A stretch of 64,000 nt of DNA from Candidatus Schekmanbacteria bacterium RIFCSPLOWO2_02_FULL_38_14 (GCA_001790855.1 MGDH01000016.1:1-64000), one strand, 5' to 3'. Shown: positions 37,041-46,517, counted from the stretch's first letter. Translations and numbers: made by a program. Notes: generated from the letters alone by a model not told the origin.

Positions 37041-37931
37041 TCACCCAGATAACTCTATATGTTTTACAACTACATTTCTAATCCCCGCAGGATCCAGACC
37101 CACATGACGCCGAACCTCGTTCAATGTACCATACCAGCAACAGAAGTCGTCCGGCAGCAGGCCATGATAGGCCGTCTGAAGGTTGGGCACTTCGTTAACA
37201 GCCTCGTAGAGACCAAGCGCATCGTGCACTACAAGGATCTTCGTCTTAGAAAATTCAGTGAGGATCTCCTTGTCGATTGGTTTTATGGTGTGAAAATAAA
37301 TAAGGTTCACATTCAAATCCTTGCATGCTTCAAGTACATTGACCAAAATCGGACCCGCGGTCATCACCGTCACGTTTGAACAGGCTCTCTTTAGAACCAC
37401 ACCCTTGCCAAATTCCACGGAATAATCATTAATTAAGTGGGGATGATCCGAAAGCCTTATGTAGGATGGCTTTCCTCTCCGGTATTGGCTCCGCAACAAA
37501 ATATTAAGTTCTCTTGTCGAGCCGGGTTGAATAACTTCCATACCAGGCAGGAGCCGCAAAATCGCCAAATCCGTATATGAGTGGTGGGATGCCCCGTCCC
37601 AAGCATAATCGAACGTCGCCCCACATGAAACAATATTGACACCGAAGCGGTTATAACACACATCCAGCTTTATCTGCTCATAGCTCCTCTCTGTTATAAA
37701 TGGCGCTATTGTATGAACAAAAGGGAAAAAACCTTGCGAGCTCAAACCAGCAGAAACACTTATAAGCGTGTTCTCACAAATACCCATATTGTAAAATCTA
37801 TCAGGATATCTGTCCTTAAAATCCTTGAAGAGATAAACACTCACATCTCCTAGTATCAAAACCACTCTATCATCTTGCCTGGCCAAATCTAAAACTGTTT
37901 CTTTAAATTGTTTCCTCACACAGCTCTCCAA
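37041..37931 (-). CDS. Transketolase-like C-terminal subunit (ThDP enzyme, pair A)
   Basis: The 296 residues cover the pyrimidine-binding domain of transketolases, with the cofactor-activating Glu53 (MGICENTLISVSAGL) and the block THTIAPFITERSYEQI-like (VHTIAPFITERS). The C-terminal transketolase domain follows. The partner N-terminal half is the overlapping gene at 37903 (29-nt overlap). Split transketolases of this size usually move a two-carbon ketol unit. In a glycan locus this may build or shorten an unusual sugar, which is an inference. Confidence 0.85.
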   Translation of the reverse strand: MESCVRKQFKETVLDLARQDDRVVLILGDVSVYLFKDFKDRYPDRFYNMGICENTLISVSAGLSSQGFFPFVHTIAPFITERSYEQIKLDVCYNRFGVNIVSCGATFDYAWDGASHHSYTDLAILRLLPGMEVIQPGSTRELNILLRSQYRRGKPSYIRLSDHPHLINDYSVEFGKGVVLKRACSNVTVMTAGPILVNVLEACKDLNVNLIYFHTIKPIDKEILTEFSKTKILVVHDALGLYEAVNEVPNLQTAYHGLLPDDFCCWYGTLNEVRRHVGLDPAGIRNVVVKHIELSG

Positions 37932-38685
37932 TTAAATTTTCAAGCTCTTGATCATTTGGCGACCTTCTATGCCATTCATATTGATTCTCGATTAGCGTTC
38001 TGCAACCAAAACCCTTTTTAGTATCAGCAACAATAACTCTGACCGTGTCGCTTTTCTTTGTTATTTCTTTTTTTAATTTGTCTATATCGTGACCGTTAAC
38101 TTCAACAACTTCACAACCAAAACTTTTAAATCTTTCGGCAGGATTGGTTATTTGCAGTCCCCTACTGTGAGACATGTTATTGTCATATATAATAGTAAGG
38201 TTATCGAGTTTCAGATGAGAGGCAACCATAACCGCCTCCCATACAGATCCTTCATTAGATTCACCATCGCCGATAAGTACAAACACCTTCCTATTTTCAC
38301 CTTTTATTCTAATTGCAAGCGCTATCCCAACAGCAATACCTATTCCATGTCCCAAAGAACCTGTTGATGCCTCTATGCCTGGCACTTTAAGCCTATCTGC
38401 ATGACATCCTAAATCCGACATGAAAGATCCGAAAGTCTCCACCCTCTTTTTATCAAAGTAACCGAATTCTGCCAAAACACAATAATGAGCAAGTGCCGCG
38501 TGCCCCTTGCTTAAAATAAATATATCTCTTTCTTTCCACGACGGATTTTTAGGATCGTGTTTTATCGTACTATAAATCGTATATAGTATCTCTATAATAG
38601 AGAAACAGGTAGGGATGTGCCCATGACCACTTAATTGAGCAATTCTCAAAATATCTTTTCTGATTTTTTTACAAATAGGCTTCAT
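37903..38685 (-). CDS. Transketolase-like N-terminal subunit (ThDP-binding, pair A)
   Basis: The 260 residues hold the ThDP-diphosphate-binding domain: SKGHAALAHY, the loop EASTGSLGHGIGIAVG, and the GDG...N motif (Gly139-Asp140-Gly141, Asn near 169-170) that binds Mg-ThDP. With the C-terminal subunit at 37041 it forms a complete enzyme. The start overlaps the methyltransferase at 38682 by 4 nt. A near-duplicate pair occurs at 57346-59048. Confidence 0.88.
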   Translation of the reverse strand: MKPICKKIRKDILRIAQLSGHGHIPTCFSIIEILYTIYSTIKHDPKNPSWKERDIFILSKGHAALAHYCVLAEFGYFDKKRVETFGSFMSDLGCHADRLKVPGIEASTGSLGHGIGIAVGIALAIRIKGENRKVFVLIGDGESNEGSVWEAVMVASHLKLDNLTIIYDNNMSHSRGLQITNPAERFKSFGCEVVEVNGHDIDKLKKEITKKSDTVRVIVADTKKGFGCRTLIENQYEWHRRSPNDQELENLIGELCEETI

Positions 38686-39449
38686 TCTATTTTCAAGTAC
38701 GATACTCTTGAAGTCATTGGAAGTCTTTGAATTCTCACGTTATTTAATCCTAACACCTCTTTAAGTGCTATTGTCTCTCCAGGAAAGATATCATCACATA
38801 ATTCATCAAACACAAGAATGCTCCCTTTGCACAAATAGGGTTTAATGGCTTCCAATGCAACTTTGGTAGGTGCATAGATATCAAAGTCCAGAACGGCCAA
38901 AGAAATGATAGTTTCCGGGTGTTTCTTAAAATATTCTGGTAGAGTTTCTCTAATATCTCCCTTTACAATTTCATATCTCTTTAAATGAGACATCGGGTTC
39001 AACTGTTCTTGCATGTATAAAACTTTACCGAGGTAATCTTCATAACCATGCGCTACCGAAAAAGAACCGTCCTTACATTTGCAAAGTTCACCATCCTTTT
39101 CAGACATTCCTCTAAAACCCTCAAATGTATCAAAACCCACAATTTTCCTATGCCTGTTAAATGGCTCGAACACCCCCCTCAAAGCAGACATGATTGATAA
39201 TGTCTGACCCCATCTGACTCCAAATTCTACAACTATACCATGAGTATGGATAATCTTTTTATAAATTTCATAAAAGAATAGTATTCTTGACAGATTCTTA
39301 GATGTCAGAAACAATCCCAGGTTAGGCAACAGTTCATCATCAGGAAGCGGAGCAGACTTAAGTTGTTCTACAAACTGTTTTAAAACTGCCTTCTCATCCG
39401 AGTTGGATAAAATTATTGCATCGTGTTTTTCTGTTTTCATTTGTTCCAC
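38682..39449 (-). CDS. TylF/CmcI-like SAM-dependent methyltransferase
   Basis: The 255-residue protein has the motif VVEFGVRWGQTLSIMSAL and VGFDTFEGFRG for SAM binding. It also has LDFDIYAPTKVALEAI and the metal-type FDELCDDIFPGE near the C-terminus, as in macrocin O-methyltransferase (TylF) family proteins that methylate sugar hydroxyls. The sugar target is a reasonable guess from context. It overlaps both neighbours (4 and 13 nt), consistent with one polycistron. Confidence 0.78.
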   Translation of the reverse strand: MEQMKTEKHDAIILSNSDEKAVLKQFVEQLKSAPLPDDELLPNLGLFLTSKNLSRILFFYEIYKKIIHTHGIVVEFGVRWGQTLSIMSALRGVFEPFNRHRKIVGFDTFEGFRGMSEKDGELCKCKDGSFSVAHGYEDYLGKVLYMQEQLNPMSHLKRYEIVKGDIRETLPEYFKKHPETIISLAVLDFDIYAPTKVALEAIKPYLCKGSILVFDELCDDIFPGETIALKEVLGLNNVRIQRLPMTSRVSYLKIE

Positions 39450-40456
39450 CTTCCTTTATTTTCAAACCACCATTCGGTGGTTTTCCTTATTCCCTCCTCG
39501 ACAGTATTTTGTGCCTGCCAACCAAGAGTGTTTTTTATCTTTGTACAATCAAGCGCCCTGAAATTCATAGTTGTGGGTTTGTCTTGAATGTATTTTACTT
39601 CTTTTGGTGTATGTCCTGCATATTTCAAAGCCAGATTAACAACCTCACCAACCGAGACTTTTACTCCAGAGCCAACATTGAAAACATCGAATTTAACATT
39701 ACCATTGTCTAACATCATTACAATCGCTCTTGCAAAATCATCTGAATAAATAACATCCCTGATGACATCAGGACTTCCCCATACTTCGAAAGGGTCCATC
39801 TTATCAATGGCTTTACGAATAATTGCTGGAATAAAATTAGAGGTCTTCGGGTCAAATTTAGCATAAGGACCAAAAATATTTGCTACCCGGGCCACAACTA
39901 TTTCCATACCATTTTGCTCATATAAAAATTTGCATAGTTTTTCGATAAACCTAACTACCCATCCAAATCCCAGATAAGCCTGATTGGGATCCTTGTTCAA
40001 ATCAAGTTCATCCTCTTTTATACTCCCTTCGAACTCCTGATATAAAGTTGCAGAACCAATATAAATTACCCGTTTAATATTTTCCAGCTGAAATGCTTCT
40101 ATCATCTGTGTATTCATCAATAAATTTTCTTTAATATGCCTCCACGGGAATGATCTTATTATGCCTGCCCCACCTGTATATGCGGCTGCCATAACTGCAC
40201 AATCACATCCACTAGCCATCCTCTTGCAATCCTCTAGAGAAGTTAGATCACCATCCACATAATCCACACGCTCATTTTTAATAAAAGGTCTCGTATTCTT
40301 ATAATATGAGGCACGGACTTTGGCTCCAGGATAATTATTAAGGATATGCACCAAAATGCTGGTGCCCGCCATCCCAGTCGCACCTGCCAAAAAAATTAAT
40401 TTCTCATTTAACGTAGATCTGTTTTTTTGCAATTTCACAAGATTGCTATTTTTCAA
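39437..40456 (-). CDS. Extended SDR with catalytic Tyr to Phe and Lys to Val (paralogue 3)
   Basis: The 339-residue protein begins with a normal Rossmann loop (AGATGMAGTSIL) and has the Ser block YIGSATLYQ. Its YxxxK-equivalent block reads FGWVV, so both Tyr and Lys are lost. It shares YAKFDPKTSNFIPAIIRKA and DVIYSDDFARA with the SDRs at 31569 and 34402. It may be a non-catalytic partner, or use other residues. It lies between a transketolase/methyltransferase cluster and a Gmd-like gene. Confidence 0.76.
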   Translation of the reverse strand: MKNSNLVKLQKNRSTLNEKLIFLAGATGMAGTSILVHILNNYPGAKVRASYYKNTRPFIKNERVDYVDGDLTSLEDCKRMASGCDCAVMAAAYTGGAGIIRSFPWRHIKENLLMNTQMIEAFQLENIKRVIYIGSATLYQEFEGSIKEDELDLNKDPNQAYLGFGWVVRFIEKLCKFLYEQNGMEIVVARVANIFGPYAKFDPKTSNFIPAIIRKAIDKMDPFEVWGSPDVIRDVIYSDDFARAIVMMLDNGNVKFDVFNVGSGVKVSVGEVVNLALKYAGHTPKEVKYIQDKPTTMNFRALDCTKIKNTLGWQAQNTVEEGIRKTTEWWFENKGRWNK

Positions 40457-41438
40457 TCGTTAGTGCTTTCCATGGACAACGAGACAACTCCTCTTTCCAA
40501 TACACCAACATATCTTGGAGGGTTTTTTCAAAAGGTATTTCCGGCTTCCATCCTGTTTCATTTTTGAATTTGTCTATACAAGGTATCTGCAATGTCACAT
40601 CAGAAGGCCTCAACAGTTTGGAGTTAACCTTAACCTCAATCCTTACCTTAGAAAGTGACAATAAAATATCCAAAGCCTCCCCAATCATCATTGTCCTATC
40701 ACCGCCTATATTATAGACCTCACCGGGCTTACACCTGTTTATTAAAATCCAATATGCCCTCACCGCATCTCTCACGTCACAGAAAGTTCTCACGGATTTT
40801 AAGTTCCCAACATATACAACCGGTTTGCTAAGTCCTAATTCAGCAGCTGCAACCTGCTTGGCAAATGACGACATGGCAAAAACATCACCTCTCCTTGGCC
40901 CTGTATGAGTAAACATTCTAGTGCGTATATTTTTAATTCCGTAAGATACAAAGTACTGAAAGGCTATCATATCTTCTCCGACTTTGCTTACTGCATATGG
41001 CGAAGCCGGCTTAAACGGGCATGTTTCTTTAATTGGAACATCTGCCTCATTTACCTGGCCATAGACTTCTGAAGACGAACATATATGAACAACTGGATTA
41101 ATTTCCGTTATCCTAACGGCCTCGAGCAGATTTGTTGTCCCTATAACGTTCACCCATAGAGTGTGAACAGGAGAGTTAAAACTGGTCAAAACATAACTCT
41201 GCGCCGCTAAATGAAAAATAACCTCAGGTTGAACAACCTTAAGATGTCGAATCAGAGCGCCCAAATCACAAAGATCAGCCTCAAGTGGAGTTACTTTATT
41301 GTATATTTTTTCAAGATTATCCTTTGGGCTTCTCCACCTGCATAATCCATAGACTTCATGATTTTCATTTAGATTAAGTATATATTCTGCAAGATGACTC
41401 CCCACAAAACCTGTTATTCCTGTAATCAATATTTTCAT
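40446..41438 (-). CDS. GDP-mannose 4,6-dehydratase/RMD-family NDP-sugar enzyme
   Basis: The 330-residue extended SDR has TGITGFVGSHLAEYI, the CSSSEVYG block with Glu and a canonical YAVSK. It also has the GMD/RMD signature TGPRRGDVFA and VRTFCDVRDAVRAYW. Members dehydrate GDP-mannose or GDP-heptose, or reduce the 4-keto product. With HddA- and HddC-like genes nearby, GDP-heptose is a possible substrate. The start is 48 nt after the polysialyltransferase-like gene. Confidence 0.82.
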   Translation of the reverse strand: MKILITGITGFVGSHLAEYILNLNENHEVYGLCRWRSPKDNLEKIYNKVTPLEADLCDLGALIRHLKVVQPEVIFHLAAQSYVLTSFNSPVHTLWVNVIGTTNLLEAVRITEINPVVHICSSSEVYGQVNEADVPIKETCPFKPASPYAVSKVGEDMIAFQYFVSYGIKNIRTRMFTHTGPRRGDVFAMSSFAKQVAAAELGLSKPVVYVGNLKSVRTFCDVRDAVRAYWILINRCKPGEVYNIGGDRTMMIGEALDILLSLSKVRIEVKVNSKLLRPSDVTLQIPCIDKFKNETGWKPEIPFEKTLQDMLVYWKEELSRCPWKALTIEK

Positions 41439-41486
41439 ATAATAAATCTCATTCTCTATGCTGTTAATGATTTAACTTTGTATAGA

Positions 41487-42635
41487 TTATAACACGCTTT
41501 CTCGTTGATTAACCTTAATATTATGAAAATCATCTACAAAACGTTTATACTCCTTAAGTAGTAATTGATTGGCAGAATTAGAATTCACTTCCGATAAAAT
41601 CGGGGAAGCACCTAACCACCAATACGAATAGATTAATGATGATGAATACGAACCCCATAAAGTGGGCATATTCAACATTACCATCAACAATTCAACAGGG
41701 AGAAACCGATTAATTTCATATTTCATAGTAAATACTTTGCAATCATATTTTTTAAAATATCCCAAATAATTATTCAAATCCAAAGGATGGTTTTTTATTA
41801 AAACACAAGAATCATTTAACGAAACATCCTTAATCTGGTGCTCAAGATAATTATTATATTCATTTGGTGGCACCTCTGCTGTAGGCAGATATACATACCT
41901 GTTTTTGAAACGATTCATCTGAGCATTTATATCAACAATCTCCCCATATTCTTTTGGAAACATTTTTTGATATTCTTTCTCCACATGCTTAAATATTTTT
42001 GGTATTAAATCACTCGCATTAACAGATACCAGAGACACATTTTTCTCTAATTGCTTTTTTTTTATTAAATGACACCGTCCACCATCCAAGAAAACAAACC
42101 GTGAGGGGATAGTGCCGCGGCTCATAAATCGATACCCTACAAAATAATCAAAACATCGTCTAAAAAGGGTTATTGGACTGTACCTATTTCTCATAGAATA
42201 AAACAAATTATATTCCTGTATGCTATGCTCAATAATATTAAGCTTAGCAGTTCTATCTTTGATCAAAGACCACAGCATAGATGGCATGGGTGCATAAATC
42301 TGATCAATTCCACCAAATTCAGTAAGGTTTTTATTAAGATGTTTTTTAAATGACTTATAATATTTTACCGCTTTGTAATATCTAATGATCCTCCTTTTCA
42401 ACAAACCCACATGTTCCATCCGATCAATGTAAATAACCTTTCCCCATGGAAAATAACTCTCAATCATGCTGTTCAATTTGAAATAATTTTCTTTAAAAAC
42501 ATTAGTAGCCCTCTCAACGCAAAGAATATTAATATCTGTTGCATGCAGTTTTTCTGCAACCACACTAGCTGCAATGGTACTCATTAATCCATTTGTAAAA
42601 AAAACATTGGTAACCATCTTAAACACCCTCCTCAT
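41487..42635 (-). CDS. Polysialyltransferase-like GT-B protein
   Basis: The 382-residue protein has an EHSIQEYN block near residue 132 and an IKNHPLD motif near residue 275. It ends with LPVELLMVMLNM followed by WGSYSSSLIYS. This order resembles the His-Pro and Ser-Ser motifs of bacterial poly/sialyltransferase-like enzymes (POLYST or GT52-type). The residue identity is modest, so the sugar donor, possibly a CMP-nonulosonic acid, is uncertain. No CMP-sugar synthase is seen in the window. An alternative start at M7 exists. Confidence 0.55.
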   Translation of the reverse strand: MRRVFKMVTNVFFTNGLMSTIAASVVAEKLHATDINILCVERATNVFKENYFKLNSMIESYFPWGKVIYIDRMEHVGLLKRRIIRYYKAVKYYKSFKKHLNKNLTEFGGIDQIYAPMPSMLWSLIKDRTAKLNIIEHSIQEYNLFYSMRNRYSPITLFRRCFDYFVGYRFMSRGTIPSRFVFLDGGRCHLIKKKQLEKNVSLVSVNASDLIPKIFKHVEKEYQKMFPKEYGEIVDINAQMNRFKNRYVYLPTAEVPPNEYNNYLEHQIKDVSLNDSCVLIKNHPLDLNNYLGYFKKYDCKVFTMKYEINRFLPVELLMVMLNMPTLWGSYSSSLIYSYWWLGASPILSEVNSNSANQLLLKEYKRFVDDFHNIKVNQRESVL

Positions 42636-42693
42636 CTGTTGTTTTTTTTATGTCTCCAAGAATAGTTAACAGATGATCCCCAGCTTTATACTC

Positions 42694-44271
42694 TTACGAA
42701 GATAACTGGCCAACATTAAACTTTCGCCAATAAATAGTCGCTTTTGGATAACTTGCATTATCGAATGATAATCTTTTTACTACCTCAACAATATTTTCCG
42801 AACAACCTGAATTTCCATCGCATACAATGAATACCCAAGTCGGTTTTGAAAAAAATGTCTCCTTGTTTAGAACTTGATCATATCGAACACTATAGCTTGA
42901 AATTCCTTGTTGTTGAAATAACAAATTATACTTAGCGTCTCCGGCAATCACTACGACAGACGCTTCTGTATCAGCAGATCTAATAGATTGTATTCCATTT
43001 AAAACAACTGACTTAACACGGCAATCTAATCTATTTTCATACTCCTTATACGCAGAATAACTCCACGCTCCTGCCATACCAACAACCACAACCAAAATAG
43101 TAAAAATTCGAGCACCGCGTTGGCTCATGATAGAAAATAAAAATTCTACCACAAACATTATAATAATGGGGCTAATAAAATAGTAATATCGACACTCACT
43201 AAAGAATTTAAAGCTCGTGCCATTCCAGAAACAAAGCGTAAGAAAACCAAGGAATAGTATTAACGACATAAACGATAAAATAAACCATGATGTCAAAACG
43301 TTGAAACGGCCTATGCGATATAATTTATACAACACACAGCCCATTGTGAACATAACACCTGCTGCCAAAATACGGACTACCATTACTAATTGTCCACCTA
43401 TATTCAACTTGTTTACAATAAAAATCAAGAGTCCTGGAGGCATAAAAACGTACAATATCGCCTCAAATATTTCCAGTAAATTAAAATTCAAGTGTAAGTG
43501 TTTATTGATAACAGCGCCTATTGTTCCAACACTACCTGCGTACAAAACGTTTGTATAAAAAATAATAACGGCAGTTACAATAGGCAACAAAACAACTAAT
43601 GAACTATTAATTACCACTTCTTTGTAATTTTTTCGATGCATAAATACTACCCATACAAAGCATATTATTAACATAACCAAGCCTAAATATTTCACAAGAA
43701 TCGCAATAGAAACCAGTAGGCTTGTAGCAAGAATAAACACACTTTGCTTTTTAATGTTCTTCTCTCGAGCAGGGAGCTGTTTGACAGACAACATTAACCA
43801 GGTTAGTAAAGGAAATATCGCCCAAAGAATTAAGTCAGTGCAAGAAGATGCAAATCGCAATGACAGTGGGCACAATAGAGAAACGTACAAAATTTTAGCC
43901 ATTGTTCTTTCGATATAAAAGTCAGACAACTTAAACCACAGCCATATACCAGAGATGAGAACAACGCTTTTAAAAAGCTTTGCAGAAAACCCTATGCTAA
44001 AACCAATTTTCAACAATAAAGAGATGAAAAAAGAATATCCTATTGGCCACCCTTTTAAATAACTATAGTTGGCAATGGACAAATCCTTTTGGGGAATCAA
44101 TGTGGCTGTATATCCACGGCCATCAGCCAACCTCATCGCAGCTTGAAGTTGAAAAGCTTCATCTGTATTAGAGAAATAGGGGTTTACGAAAAGCACATAT
44201 AAAAAGGGAATAACCAATAGAAAAATTAGAATGAAAACTAAGTTTTTATTGTAGCTCGTGTACATTCGCAA
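42694..44271 (-). CDS. GT39/ArnT-like membrane glycosyltransferase
   Basis: The 525-residue protein has about 10-12 membrane segments. The first periplasmic loop carries NTDEAFQLQAAMRLADGRGY, in which Asp-Glu is placed like the catalytic acidic pair of GT39/GT83 (PMT/ArnT) enzymes. These use polyprenyl-phosphate sugars on the periplasmic side. A short soluble C-terminal domain follows. It lies 16 nt downstream of a GT2 gene that could charge polyprenyl phosphate, a common pairing. Confidence 0.72.
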   Translation of the reverse strand: MRMYTSYNKNLVFILIFLLVIPFLYVLFVNPYFSNTDEAFQLQAAMRLADGRGYTATLIPQKDLSIANYSYLKGWPIGYSFFISLLLKIGFSIGFSAKLFKSVVLISGIWLWFKLSDFYIERTMAKILYVSLLCPLSLRFASSCTDLILWAIFPLLTWLMLSVKQLPAREKNIKKQSVFILATSLLVSIAILVKYLGLVMLIICFVWVVFMHRKNYKEVVINSSLVVLLPIVTAVIIFYTNVLYAGSVGTIGAVINKHLHLNFNLLEIFEAILYVFMPPGLLIFIVNKLNIGGQLVMVVRILAAGVMFTMGCVLYKLYRIGRFNVLTSWFILSFMSLILFLGFLTLCFWNGTSFKFFSECRYYYFISPIIIMFVVEFLFSIMSQRGARIFTILVVVVGMAGAWSYSAYKEYENRLDCRVKSVVLNGIQSIRSADTEASVVVIAGDAKYNLLFQQQGISSYSVRYDQVLNKETFFSKPTWVFIVCDGNSGCSENIVEVVKRLSFDNASYPKATIYWRKFNVGQLSS

Positions 44272-44287
44272 TAAAAAAATCCAATAG

Positions 44288-45010
44288 CTAGTAAACTCGG
44301 ACGGGTTTTTTATTATACAAAGAACGCTGTGTTAAAAATATTTCTATAATTAACATAAAAAAAGTATTAATAACTTCTACTAAGTTTTTTATCTTTATTG
44401 CGCTACTATTCTGTTTTTTAGCCTGGGCATACCCTGGAATTTCGAAAAATGAGCATCCTTGCCTCAAAAGTTTTACTGTTATTTCAGCAATAACACTAAA
44501 TCTCTGTGCTCGAATTGGTAAGCCTCTCAATTTCCAAGTTGGATATATGCATGGTGAATTGATATATTGAATGTAAATATCAAATAAAACTGTATAAATT
44601 AAGTTATAAAAATTTGACAAAACTATTCTCCTGCGACATCTCACTTTTTTATTCAAATAAAAACCAAAAACCAATTCCGCCTTATTTTTATATCTAAACA
44701 GCTCTCTTAATAAATTTATACTCATGTCATTACTTCCGCCAATAATAGTAAATTTTTCATACTTTGCTATTTTTATTGCTTTTTTTAAGCTTTCTCCAAT
44801 CCCTATATTTGTTTTATTAAAAATGCCGCGAATAAAATTATATTTTCTGGTCAATTCAGAAATTAGAAAACCTGTCTTATCAGTACTTCCATCGTCCACT
44901 ATTATTATATCTAACTGGGTCTCTGTCTCATTTGCAACTTGAATTATATCAGAAACAGTATTTTCTAAATTATTTTCTTCATTCAGACAGGGTATCATAA
45001 TTGACAACAT
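44288..45010 (-). CDS. GT2 glycosyltransferase (polyprenyl-phosphate sugar synthase-like)
   Basis: The 240-residue protein has the GT-A N-terminus SIMIPCLNEENNL and IIVDDGSTDKTG. The position of the usual DxD reads GGSND, so only the second Asp is kept. A hydrophobic C-terminal segment (about 210-228) may attach it to the membrane. The pairing with the downstream GT39-like protein suggests that it makes its polyprenyl-phosphate donor. Confidence 0.78.
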   Translation of the reverse strand: MLSIMIPCLNEENNLENTVSDIIQVANETETQLDIIIVDDGSTDKTGFLISELTRKYNFIRGIFNKTNIGIGESLKKAIKIAKYEKFTIIGGSNDMSINLLRELFRYKNKAELVFGFYLNKKVRCRRRIVLSNFYNLIYTVLFDIYIQYINSPCIYPTWKLRGLPIRAQRFSVIAEITVKLLRQGCSFFEIPGYAQAKKQNSSAIKIKNLVEVINTFFMLIIEIFLTQRSLYNKKPVRVY

Positions 45011-45034
45011 CTTTATTGATTTAATTTGCAGAAA

Positions 45035-46423
45035 TCAGGTTTGTCGAAAACCTCTAAACGACGCATCGCATTCAAAATACAATTTTTTCGCATTTTCGAT
45101 CGCATTACATTTTTGATACAGAAAGTAGTTTTCTATTAACACTTTATTTGCCTCGTAGAGAAGCATATAAAATTCATCATCACTTAGGTTTGTAAAATTA
45201 ACTGACAATAAATCTGAATTAATATGTTTATTCTCATAAAAATCTTCACAATCTTTCAGCAAACCTTTCTCTATAGCATAATAATATAGTGGGGAGCCTG
45301 GATATGGTGTAACAGGTCTTATTGTTCTCATTTGAGCATGGTCATCATACTTAAGCAGGAAATCAACACCAAGTTTTAACGATTCTGCGGTTTCTCCAAT
45401 ATTGCCGAATATAATATTAAACCCTGGGCTTATACCAGCAGCTAAAGTATTTTCTATGCTACTGATGATTTGCTTAACCATAAGCCCCTTTTTCATTGTA
45501 TGAAGGGCTTTTTCATCCAGCGACTCAATACCATAATTAATGAAAACACATCCTGCTTCTTTCATTAATCTAAGAACATCAGGTCTTGCATAATTTAATC
45601 TGCCGTTACAAAACCATTTAAATTTAAGTTTTGACTTAATAAAACTTTCACATAATTCAACTGTTCTCTGAACGGAGCTCATTAAAAGCTCGTCCTGGAA
45701 ATCAATATAAGAAATATGATAGTCTTTCTTCAAAATTTGTATTTCTTCTATAATGCTATCTGTGGACCGGACTCTATGGCCTTTATCCATCCTGTAACAA
45801 AAATTACATTTAAAAGTACACCCTCTCCCTGATAATAGAAGCATACAACGTTCGCTGTTTTTAATATTGGCTTCTCTTAACAAAGCATAATGATCAATAG
45901 GAAATAAATCCCATGCGGGAAAAGGAATTTCATCAATATTTGGTATAAGTGCACGTCTTGGTGTCTGAATACATTTTCCATTTTTCAAAAATGCAATGCC
46001 ATGAACAGAACACAATTCTTTTTTTTCTTTTAAAGTTTCTAATAGTTCTATTATTGTAATTTCGCCTTCTCCGATTACTACTACATCAGCTCGTGTTTTT
46101 TTTAAGAAATACTCAGGTTCTGGCGATGGACCATGCCCTCCTATTATAAAAAAGGGCCTATTTTTTGCTTTATTAATAGCTTCTGATATTTTTAATAACT
46201 TTCTGTATTGATAATAGCCTCCTATAACACCTACGCCGATTACATCAAAATACTCCCTGTTCAATAAATTAAGTAAATGTGATTCTGGCCAATGATAAAC
46301 ATCTTGGTTATAAATTTTAACTTCATGCCCTGCATTTCTGCATACGGACGCAATGTATGCTAATCCAAGGGGAAAAACTGAAATATAAGAATCATTATCA
46401 TATGCTACTAACAGAATTCGCAT
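45035..46423 (-). CDS. B12-binding-domain radical-SAM protein
   Basis: The 462 residues have an N-terminal cobalamin-binding-like domain (FFIIGGHGPSPEPEYF, about 1-140) and a radical-SAM domain with C202-x3-C206-x2-C209 (CTFKCNFC). Further on there is FIIFGNIGET-like (NIIFGNIGET). Family relatives methylate or rearrange small molecules. The substrate is unknown. A candidate promoter lies at 46518-46545 upstream. Confidence 0.82.
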   Translation of the reverse strand: MRILLVAYDNDSYISVFPLGLAYIASVCRNAGHEVKIYNQDVYHWPESHLLNLLNREYFDVIGVGVIGGYYQYRKLLKISEAINKAKNRPFFIIGGHGPSPEPEYFLKKTRADVVVIGEGEITIIELLETLKEKKELCSVHGIAFLKNGKCIQTPRRALIPNIDEIPFPAWDLFPIDHYALLREANIKNSERCMLLLSGRGCTFKCNFCYRMDKGHRVRSTDSIIEEIQILKKDYHISYIDFQDELLMSSVQRTVELCESFIKSKLKFKWFCNGRLNYARPDVLRLMKEAGCVFINYGIESLDEKALHTMKKGLMVKQIISSIENTLAAGISPGFNIIFGNIGETAESLKLGVDFLLKYDDHAQMRTIRPVTPYPGSPLYYYAIEKGLLKDCEDFYENKHINSDLLSVNFTNLSDDEFYMLLYEANKVLIENYFLYQKCNAIENAKKLYFECDASFRGFRQT

Positions 46424-46517
46424 TTGAATACCTTCAACCCATAATTTATTTTCTTATCCTGATTACCAGCATGTCCTTCCGAAAACTCCATTTTGCTCAT
46501 TTATCTATATTTACCTA

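Noticed and set aside
37059-37379. A 106-codon plus-strand ORF
   Set aside because: It is antisense to the transketolase C-terminal subunit, which has clear motifs.
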